DNA of 22,574 bases from an uncultured bacterium. GTDB taxonomy: Bacteria; Patescibacteriota; Microgenomatia; UBA1400; PJMF01. The translations under genes were made by a program, and so were the position numbers. Of the stretch, positions 7,506-12,281 are shown one piece after another. Where the stretch lies: NCBI GenBank assembly GCA_903959355.1, contig CAJBWJ010000072.1:1-22574 (forward strand), given 5' to 3'. Below the pieces are notes generated by a model. It searched no databases. It saw nothing but the letters and a program-made list of their open reading frames with translations, and was not told where the DNA came from. How positions within the stretch are numbered: position 1 is the first letter of the stretch; each line of letters starts with the position of its first letter.

Positions 7506-8489
7506 ATGTCAAAAACTACCAAAACCATCGATAAAGCAGAAGTAAAAGAAGTCAAAAAAGAAGCAAAAGAAACCAAGAAGAATCTGATTGCTCCAAATGA
7601 TTCTATTAAAATCACTTTGGCCTGGACCAGCGTAGAACCAGTTTATAAAAAAACCGTTACTAAATTAGCCAGAAATGTTAAGTCAGAAGGTTTTCGCGTT
7701 GGTAAAGCTCCTTTTGCCATCGTTGAAAAAAGTGTCGGTTTTGAAAAAATTGCCGATGAAGTTCTTAGAGAATTAATTCCAGTAGCTTACGAAGAACAAA
7801 TCAAGAAAGAAAACAAAAAACCAATTACTTCACCAGAATTTAGTCCAATCAGTCTGGATAAAGGTAAAGACTGGGTTTTAGAAGCATTTTTTTCTCCAAT
7901 TCCAGAGGTAAAAATTGGTGATTACAAAAAAACCACTCAAAAAGGTAAAGAAGAAGCTGCTAAATTCATCAAAACTCGCAATGAAGAAATTAAAAAAGAA
8001 GCCGAAGCTTGCAAAACTGAAGACAAAGATCATGACCATGCTCATTCTCACAAAGAATTAGCTGAAAATGAAATCAAAGAAATCAACCTGCAACACATCT
8101 TTAAAGAATTAGTTGATGCTTTTGCTCCAGCTATTGGTGAAATTTTGCTTAGACAAGAAACTCAAGCTGAATTTGAAAGATTAGTCACTCAACTCAAGCA
8201 ATACAAAATCTCCACCGATGATTATTTGGCCAGACGCCAAATCACTATTGATCAACTTAGCCAAGAATTGGCCGGCACTGTCCTCAGTCGCTTACAACTA
8301 GATTTCATTATGGCTGAAATCAGTAAACTAGAAAAATTGACTGTTTCTGATGATGAAGTCAAAGCTGAATTAAATAAATTTGAAGATGAAAAAATGCGCC
8401 AAGAATTGGAAAAGAGACAAGACTATCTAAACCAAATCAAAGCCAATCTCCTACAAAAGAAAACTTTAGACCTTTTACTCAAGCTTTAA
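7506..8489 (+). CDS. tig: Trigger factor lacking the PPIase domain
   Basis: Ribosome-associated chaperone that shields nascent chains at the exit tunnel. The ribosome-binding signature is present as EGFRVGKAP (61-69), compared with GFRxGxxP in the family, and the N-domain ends around residue 140 (IPEVKIGDY). Normally an FKBP-like PPIase domain of about 90 residues comes next. Here there is only a charged linker of about 45 residues containing four alternate histidines (HDHAHSH, 176-182), after which the helical C-terminal chaperone domain begins (about 190-327). Total length is 327 aa versus about 430 in E. coli. The first 30 residues are a Lys/Glu-rich extension. The start is the only ATG near the extended -10; no Shine-Dalgarno. 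Confidence 0.88.
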   Translation: MSKTTKTIDKAEVKEVKKEAKETKKNLIAPNDSIKITLAWTSVEPVYKKTVTKLARNVKSEGFRVGKAPFAIVEKSVGFEKIADEVLRELIPVAYEEQIKKENKKPITSPEFSPISLDKGKDWVLEAFFSPIPEVKIGDYKKTTQKGKEEAAKFIKTRNEEIKKEAEACKTEDKDHDHAHSHKELAENEIKEINLQHIFKELVDAFAPAIGEILLRQETQAEFERLVTQLKQYKISTDDYLARRQITIDQLSQELAGTVLSRLQLDFIMAEISKLEKLTVSDDEVKAELNKFEDEKMRQELEKRQDYLNQIKANLLQKKTLDLLLKL

Positions 8490-8512
8490 TTTTGCTATAA
8501 GAGAGTAATTCG

Positions 8513-8541
8513 TTGACTTGCGGCTTATACAGACCTATAAT
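8513..8541 (+). promoter_or_regulatory. Near-consensus promoter of the 215-aa gene
   Basis: TTGACT (8513-8518), 17-nt spacer, TATAAT (8536-8541). This is the closest match to a sigma-70 type consensus in the window and predicts a leader of about 23 nt before the ATG at 8571. Confidence 0.8.
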
Positions 8542-8570
8542 ACGCACATCAATAATATATCTGTATCAAA

Positions 8571-9218
8571 ATGACATCTTTTGGGCAGGGTAGCAACCAA
8601 TTAAAATCAGCTTCGCAAAAACCAGTAAATCCTTTTGCAGGGAGTCTATTGGAAAATGAGCAAAAAGCTCTAGGCGGTTCACCTCAACAAGACCAAAACA
8701 AAGACTTCAATCCTTTTGCCAATGCATTATTAAATAGCCCTGGCGCAAAGGATGATTTAGACAATCCAGAATTATTTCAAAAACAACAAGCTGAAGCCCT
8801 TCTCAATCAAAAAAAAGAGGCTTTAAGAAAAAAACTTCACGACAAAGTTAATCCAGTTAATTCTCATGAGCTTTTTTCAGCGATGGAACAAAAAAGCAAA
8901 GAAGAACTAAATAATGTTAGAAGAGAATTGGAATTATTGATTAGCGATGTTAAAGATCTTAGTCAAGAAATTGCTATCGCTGTTAGTCAAGATATTGTGA
9001 ATCCTGGTATTAATGGAGGCGATTATTATAAAAACTTCTTTCACCAATTGCGTCAATTAATCATGCTGCTTCGCCAAAAGGTTGGTAGTGCTCGCAGTTG
9101 GACTCAACAAATTCAAGGCAAAAACAAAAAGAAACATGCCTTGAATTACAAAAAAACCAAAGATGTTCAGAGTAGTATTAATAATGAAAGAAATGCTGGC
9201 GCTAACGCAGTAGGGTAG
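8571..9218 (+). CDS. Unrecognised 215-aa soluble, partly coiled-coil protein
   Basis: I do not recognise a named family with certainty; it looks like a lineage-conserved hypothetical protein. It starts with a polar, Gln/Asn-rich region holding two copies of a short motif: VNPFAGSLLENEQKALG (about 19-35) and FNPFANALLNSPGA (about 46-59). A long charged helix follows (about 64-135, EALLNQKKEALRKKL to VRRELELLISDVKDLSQEI) with heptad-like spacing. Then comes a compact NGGDYYKNFFHQLRQLIMLLRQKVGSARSW segment, a basic patch GKNKKKHALNYKK and a flexible tail. There is no signal peptide or membrane segment. It is monocistronic, between a near-consensus promoter and a bidirectional terminator, suggesting substantial expression. 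The basic C-terminus could bind nucleic acid or ribosomes; this is speculation. Confidence 0.8.
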   Translation: MTSFGQGSNQLKSASQKPVNPFAGSLLENEQKALGGSPQQDQNKDFNPFANALLNSPGAKDDLDNPELFQKQQAEALLNQKKEALRKKLHDKVNPVNSHELFSAMEQKSKEELNNVRRELELLISDVKDLSQEIAIAVSQDIVNPGINGGDYYKNFFHQLRQLIMLLRQKVGSARSWTQQIQGKNKKKHALNYKKTKDVQSSINNERNAGANAVG

Positions 9219-9256
9219 TTTAGATTTTCCTTCGACTCGAGTTTAAGCAAATATAA

Positions 9257-9283
9257 AAAAATCTCCACAAGGGAGATTTTCTA
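9257..9283. terminator. Bidirectional intrinsic terminator
   Basis: Eight-bp stem AAATCTCC (9259-9266) / GGAGATTT (9272-9279) with a 5-nt loop, flanked by an A run on the left and a T run on the right. It can terminate the 215-aa gene on the plus strand and the tRNA on the minus strand. Confidence 0.8.
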
Positions 9284-9289
9284 TATTTG

Positions 9290-9363
9290 TGAGCCCGAGA
9301 GGACTCGAACCTCTGACCTCTTCAATGTCAATGAAGCGCTCTAACCAACTGAGCTACGGGCTC
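9290..9363 (-). tRNA. tRNA-Val (anticodon GAC)
   Basis: Complete cloverleaf on the minus strand, 74 nt including the discriminator. The acceptor stem GAGCCCG/CGGGCTC is perfect over 7 bp. The D arm is GCTC AGTTGGTTA GAGC. The anticodon stem is CTTCA/TGAAG with loop TTGACAT, giving anticodon GAC (plus positions 9327-9329). The variable loop is AGGTC and the T arm AGAGG TTCGAGT CCTCT. The discriminator is A (9290), and A35, C36 and A73 fit valine identity. CCA is not encoded: the following bases are CAA. Confidence 0.96.
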
Positions 9364-9378
9364 GACTCACAGAGTGTG

Positions 9379-9407
9379 ATTATATTTCAGACCCTGTCTT
9401 TTTGCAA
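9379..9407 (-). promoter_or_regulatory. Promoter of tRNA-Val, with its -35 inside the repeat array
   Basis: On the minus strand TTGCAA (9407-9402), a 17-nt spacer and a perfect TATAAT (9384-9379) precede the tRNA by about 15 nt. The -35 and the spacer belong to the 57-bp repeat element that recurs at 9553-9609, but only this copy is followed by TATAAT. Confidence 0.7.
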
Positions 9408-9609
9408 TTTATTGCAAAAAGCAGTTGGTATGAAAGATGCAACGCGAATTTCAGACAGTCTGGTATGAAAGATGCAACGCGAATTTCAGACAGTCTGGTA
9501 TGAAAGATGCAACGCGAATTTCAGACAGTCTGGTATGAAAGATGCAACGCGAATTTCAGACCCTGTCTTTTTGCAATTTATTGAAAAAAGCAGCTGGTAT
9601 GAAAGATGC
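9384..9609. repeat. Tandem repeat array (35-bp units bounded by a 57-bp element)
   Basis: Four head-to-tail units begin at 9427, 9462, 9497 and 9532. The first three are identical 35-bp units starting GGTATGAAAGATGC and ending CAGACAGTCT; the fourth shares the first 30 bp. A 57-bp element flanks the block on both sides (9384-9440 and 9553-9609) with only two mismatches, each copy sharing bases with the outer units. So a 30-bp core is separated either by 5 bp or by a 34-bp segment. That segment contains the inverted repeat TTTTTGCAAT/ATTGCAAAAA (9399-9420), imperfect in the right copy. The unit also carries the small palindrome CAGAC-A-GTCTG. No transposase, integrase or cas gene is nearby. 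Confidence 0.9.
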
Positions 9610-9655
9610 TTTAAGCGAAAATCAAGAAAGTACATTAAATAAATAGAACTACAGT

Positions 9656-9684
9656 TTGCTACAAAAGCCTTCTTAAGTTATAAT
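9656..9684 (+). promoter_or_regulatory. Promoter of the infC-rpmI-rplT operon
   Basis: TTGCTA (9656-9661), 17-nt spacer, TATAAT (9679-9684). It has the same -35 and spacing as the promoter at 10858-10886. A second TATAAT at 9714-9719, 12 nt before the GTG start of infC, could be a downstream promoter with no clear -35, giving a nearly leaderless mRNA. Confidence 0.65.
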
Positions 9685-9731
9685 TCCCTCGTCGAGATTA
9701 ATTAATAATAGTATATAATAAACGACCTTGC

Positions 9732-10283
9732 GTGATTAGAAAAAAATATAATAAAAACAGAAGCGAGCAAATCTATGTGAAAGCGAATCATCAGATTCAT
9801 TTCCCAAGAGTGCGCGTTTTGAGCGAATTTGGTGAATCCTTGGGAGAAATGTCTTCCAACGAAGCTTTGGAAAAAGCCATGGAACTAGGAAATGATCTAG
9901 TTTTGGTGACAGAAAAAGCAGAACCACCAGTTGTTAAAATTATTGAACTTTCAAAATATAAGTATCAGCTCAAGAAAAAAACAGCTGACACTCGCAAAAA
10001 GTCTAAGACTCAAGAACTCAAAGAATTGCGTTTTACGCCATTCATGGGAGAAGCTGACTGGGAAGTAAGAAATCGTAAAGTCAGAGAATTCTTAGAAAAA
10101 GGTAATAAAGTTAAATTGACTTTAACCTTTAAAGGTAGACAAATTGTTCGTAAAGATCTTGGCTTTGAAGTTATTGAAAGAATCTTTGCAAGCAATGCTG
10201 ATATTGGTAAGGTTACCATCCCACCAAAATTAATCGGCAAAAAAATACTAGCGCAACTAGATCCAACTGGTAAGAAAAAATAA
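9732..10283 (+). CDS. infC: Translation initiation factor IF-3
   Basis: Binds the 30S subunit, prevents premature 50S joining and checks the start codon and initiator tRNA. The N-domain is visible as FPRVRVLSEFGESLGEMSSNEALEKAMELGNDLVLVTEKAEPPVVKIIELSKYKY, followed by a lysine-rich linker (about 76-92) and the C-domain KELRFTPFMGEADWEVRNRKVREFLEKGNKVKLTLTFKGRQ. Length 183 aa is normal. The start is not ATG: GTG at 9732 is the likely codon, with ATT at 9735 immediately after it as an alternative. Rare AUU starts are used for infC autoregulation in E. coli. No Shine-Dalgarno is visible, so start choice is uncertain by a few codons. First gene of the infC-rpmI-rplT cluster, with 11 bp to rpmI. 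Confidence 0.95.
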   Translation: MIRKKYNKNRSEQIYVKANHQIHFPRVRVLSEFGESLGEMSSNEALEKAMELGNDLVLVTEKAEPPVVKIIELSKYKYQLKKKTADTRKKSKTQELKELRFTPFMGEADWEVRNRKVREFLEKGNKVKLTLTFKGRQIVRKDLGFEVIERIFASNADIGKVTIPPKLIGKKILAQLDPTGKKK

Positions 10284-10294
10284 GTAGGAAAGCT

Positions 10295-10498
10295 ATGAAA
10301 AAAATTAAAGTAAAAACAAGAAAAGGCGTCTCAAGACGTTTTCATGTAACCGGTTCTGGCAAAATTATGCGCCGTATCCAAAACCGTCGTCATCTTCGTA
10401 AAAACAAAAGCAAAAAAGCTATTAGAAACTATAGAATTCCAGTCGAAGTAACTGGCAAATTTGCCGCAAAAATCAAGAAAATGCTTGGTTTGGCTTAA
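10295..10498 (+). CDS. rpmI: 50S ribosomal protein L35
   Basis: Small basic 67-aa protein of the large ribosomal subunit. The sequence KKIKVKTRKGVSRRFHVTGSGKI and the RRHLRKNKSKKAIRNYR core match the family, and length is normal. An AGGAAAG Shine-Dalgarno lies just upstream of the ATG. It sits in the conserved order infC-rpmI-rplT, with 11 bp to infC and 25 bp to rplT. Confidence 0.97.
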   Translation: MKKIKVKTRKGVSRRFHVTGSGKIMRRIQNRRHLRKNKSKKAIRNYRIPVEVTGKFAAKIKKMLGLA

Positions 10499-10523
10499 TA
10501 ATTTTCAAAAGAAAGACTGATCT

Positions 10524-10877
10524 ATGTCAAGAACAAAAACAAGCATCATTCGTCGTAAAAGACACAAAAAAGTCCTCGACCTTACCAAAGGTTTTCGCGG
10601 AACTAACAACCGTCTATATAAGCGTGCCAAAGAAGCTCTTTTGCATTCTGGTCAATACGCTTATGTTGGTCGTAAATTACGTAAACGCGATATCCGTAAA
10701 TTATGGATCACTCGTATCACTGCAGGTGTCAGACAGATTGGCGAAAGTTTAAATTACTCTCGTTTCATCAAAAATTTGAAAACTGCTAAGATCGAATTGA
10801 ATCGTAAAATGCTCTCTGAAATCATCGTCAAAGATTTTGACACTTTCAAAGAGATCGTTGCTAAAACTCAAAAATAA
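10524..10877 (+). CDS. rplT: 50S ribosomal protein L20
   Basis: Early-assembly 23S rRNA-binding protein. The hallmark segments RRKRHKKVLDLTKGFRGTNNRLYKRAKEALLHSGQYAYVGRKLRKRDIRKLWITRI and GESLNYSRFIKNLK are intact, and the 117-aa length is normal. In other bacteria L20 (or L4 in some) represses this operon through the leader; here the leader is short and shows no obvious L20 mimic. The last codons contain the -35 element (10858-10863) of the downstream attenuator promoter. A purine-rich AAAAGAAAG stands in for the Shine-Dalgarno. Confidence 0.97.
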   Translation: MSRTKTSIIRRKRHKKVLDLTKGFRGTNNRLYKRAKEALLHSGQYAYVGRKLRKRDIRKLWITRITAGVRQIGESLNYSRFIKNLKTAKIELNRKMLSEIIVKDFDTFKEIVAKTQK

Positions 10878-10886
10878 GCATATAAA
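10858..10886 (+). promoter_or_regulatory. Promoter of the candidate pheST attenuator
   Basis: TTGCTA (10858-10863, inside rplT), 17-nt spacer, TATAAA (10881-10886). It matches the infC promoter in -35 sequence and spacing. The leader ORF begins 11 nt after the -10, giving a predicted 5' UTR of about 4-6 nt. Confidence 0.6.
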
Positions 10887-10897
10887 TATCTAGTTAC

Positions 10898-10969
10898 ATG
10901 TTAAAGTCTTGTCGCAAGCACACTACTACTATTTTCCAAAATTTCTTGATGAAGGAGAATGCGGGGTAA
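10898..10969 (+). CDS. Candidate 23-aa leader peptide of the pheST attenuator
   Basis: Short ORF starting MLKSCRKHTTTIFQNF and ending LMKENAG-stop. Codons 13 and 16 are TTC (Phe), at 10934-10936 and 10943-10945, seven codons before the stop. The last codons (10959-10967, ATGCGGGGT) are exactly complementary to 11002-11010, the 5' arm of the downstream terminator. A ribosome paused at the second Phe codon would leave this segment free; a ribosome at the stop codon would cover it. That is the geometry of amino-acid attenuation, as for pheM in E. coli, but the peptide has only two Phe among 23 residues. No Shine-Dalgarno, consistent with near-leaderless initiation. Coding status is inferred from this arrangement only. 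Confidence 0.45.
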   Translation: MLKSCRKHTTTIFQNFLMKENAG

Positions 10970-11026
10970 TTTGCGAACAGATTAAAAAGAAATAAATAAA
11001 AACCCCGCATAAAAGCGGGGTTTTTT
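10959..11026 (+). promoter_or_regulatory. Candidate antiterminator/terminator pair upstream of pheST
   Basis: Segment A (10959-10967, ATGCGGGGT) can pair perfectly over 9 bp with segment B (11002-11010, ACCCCGCAT). Segment B is also the 5' arm of the terminator with segment C (11015-11022, GCGGGGTT). The two pairings are mutually exclusive. The 34 nt between A and B are A-rich and look unstructured. Confidence 0.55.
10998..11026 (+). terminator. Strong intrinsic terminator between rplT and the 59-aa ORF
   Basis: Stem AACCCCGC/GCGGGGTT (11001-11008, 11015-11022), extended by A/T pairs to 11 bp, loop ATAAAA, followed by a T run to 11026. It ends the infC operon and doubles as the terminator of the proposed attenuator. 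Confidence 0.92.
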
Positions 11027-11048
11027 AGTTTTATAAGGAGAAAAAGAA

Positions 11049-11228
11049 ATGCCAACAGAGGCAAATTTCGAAAAAAATAGAGAAGCTAGAGTTAAAGCCT
11101 ATGAGATTTTGCGCCAAAAATCAAAAAATTTGGGTGAAATTATGAGAAATCACCCAAGATTCCAGTCTAATTCTCCAGAACTATATTTATTGGCTTATCT
11201 AAAAGAGCTTGGTTCAGCCGAGATCTAG
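11049..11228 (+). CDS. Small 59-aa protein upstream of pheS
   Basis: I do not recognise this protein. It starts MPTEANFEKNREARVKAYE and ends YLLAYLKELGSAEI. It is charged, without signal peptide or membrane segment, and predicted mostly helical; the middle reads NLGEIMRNHPRFQSN. The start is well supported by AAGGAG 8 nt upstream, one of the best Shine-Dalgarno sites in the window. Its stop is 7 nt before the ATG at 11236 and its 3' end contains the -35 of a possible pheS promoter, so translation may be coupled to pheS. It lies directly after the terminator/attenuator and would be in the same regulated transcript as pheST. Confidence 0.65.
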   Translation: MPTEANFEKNREARVKAYEILRQKSKNLGEIMRNHPRFQSNSPELYLLAYLKELGSAEI

Positions 11229-11237
11229 GGTTATAAT
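11209..11237 (+). promoter_or_regulatory. Possible internal promoter of pheS
   Basis: TTGGTT (11209-11214), 17-nt spacer, TATAAT (11232-11237). The ATG at 11248 lies 10 nt after the -10, so a transcript from here would be nearly leaderless and would use that ATG instead of the one at 11236. If active, it bypasses the attenuator. Confidence 0.4.
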
Positions 11238-12279
11238 GTCAAAAGCTATGAGCCAACAAGACCCACTTAAACTCTGCCAAGAACTTTTGGTACAGATTGA
11301 AAAAGAAACTGACGCTAAAGTAGAAGATTTGCGAGTCAAGTATCTGGGTAAAAACGGCTTGTTTAAAAATCTTTCCATGCTCATCAAAGATGTGCCGAAC
11401 GATCAAAAAAAAGCTTTTGGTCAAGAACTCAATAAACTAAAAACTAAAATTGAAAACAAATTATCAGAGTTGGAAAATCAACAAAAAAAGACTCAAAGCA
11501 AAATTGATTTAACTTTGCCTGGTAAAAAGAACAAGGTTGGCCATTTGCATCCAATTTCTCAAGCCATTGAAGAAATCAGCCAGATCTTTGAAAAAATTGG
11601 ATTCAATAGAGTTAGATATCCAGAAGTTGACTTCGATTATTATGTCTTTGAAGCTCTTAATATGCCTAAAAATCATCCTGCTCGTGACGAGTGGGAGACT
11701 TTCTTTGTTGATACAAAACCAGACGAAAAATTAGGTAAAATGGTCATGACTACTCACACTTCGAATGGTCAAGTGCGCGAAATGGAGCGTCTTAAATCTA
11801 AACCACCAATTCGTATGATCAATGTTGCTCGCACTTATCGTCGCCAGAGTGATGCTACTCACACTCAAATGTTTCACCAGTTTGAAGGATTAGTGATTGA
11901 TAAAGGTATTAACATTCAACACCTCAAAGGCACACTCGATTATTTTGCCGAGAGTTTTTATGGACCAGGCACCAAAAGTCGTATTCGTCCATTTCATTTT
12001 AAATTTACTGAACCATCTTTTGAAGTAGATTTTAGTTGCCACATCTGTGGCGGCACTGGCAAGAATTGCCGCTTCTGTAAATCTGGCTGGCATGAAGTCG
12101 GAGGTGCCGGCATGGTTCATCCAAATGTTTTACGAGCTGGCGGCATCGATCCAGATGTTTACACTGGTTTTGCTTTTGGTTGGGGAGTAGAGAGAACTTA
12201 TACTCTTAAAAAAGGCCTCAATATTGATGACATCAGACTTTTTTATTCAGGTAATTTAGAATTTTTGGAGCAATTTTAA
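11236..12279 (+). CDS. pheS: Phenylalanyl-tRNA synthetase alpha subunit
   Basis: Catalytic subunit of the heterotetrameric class II enzyme charging tRNA-Phe. The N-terminal coiled coil (about 1-95) is followed by HLHPISQAIEEISQIFEKIGFNRV, motif 2 INVARTYRRQSDATHTQMFHQFEGLVID, a four-Cys cluster CHICGGTGKNCRFCKSGW of the zinc-finger-like type seen in many Gram-positive PheS, GAGMVHPNVLRAGGIDP and motif 3 GFAFGWGVERTYTL. Two starts are plausible: ATG 11236 (AGGG 5 nt upstream, suits read-through mRNA) or ATG 11248 (near-leaderless from the TATAAT at 11232). Upstream in-frame codons overlap the 59-aa ORF and are unlikely. pheT follows after 2 nt. Confidence 0.95.
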   Translation: MSKAMSQQDPLKLCQELLVQIEKETDAKVEDLRVKYLGKNGLFKNLSMLIKDVPNDQKKAFGQELNKLKTKIENKLSELENQQKKTQSKIDLTLPGKKNKVGHLHPISQAIEEISQIFEKIGFNRVRYPEVDFDYYVFEALNMPKNHPARDEWETFFVDTKPDEKLGKMVMTTHTSNGQVREMERLKSKPPIRMINVARTYRRQSDATHTQMFHQFEGLVIDKGINIQHLKGTLDYFAESFYGPGTKSRIRPFHFKFTEPSFEVDFSCHICGGTGKNCRFCKSGWHEVGGAGMVHPNVLRAGGIDPDVYTGFAFGWGVERTYTLKKGLNIDDIRLFYSGNLEFLEQF

Positions 12280-12281
12280 AT

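Noticed and set aside
9384..9609. CRISPR array
   Set aside because: The 30-bp core repeats look CRISPR-like, but the gaps are 5 bp or two copies of the same 34-bp segment, not unique spacers, and no cas gene is present.
9290..9731. Integrated element at the tRNA gene
   Set aside because: The repeats are on the 5' (promoter) side of the tRNA, with no duplicate of the tRNA 3' end and no integrase or transposase.
10959..10985. 8-codon ORF starting at 10959 behind GAAGGAG
   Set aside because: The Shine-Dalgarno-like GGAG is only 1 nt from the ATG, too close for initiation, and the sequence is better explained as the antiterminator arm.
10878..11048. T-box riboswitch ahead of pheST
   Set aside because: The T-box consensus (TGGNACCGCG type) and a Stem I structure are absent; the arrangement fits leader-peptide attenuation better.
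11209..11235. Upstream start of pheS at 11209
   Set aside because: It overlaps the end of the 59-aa ORF and adds residues not found in PheS; ATG 11236 or 11248 is better supported.
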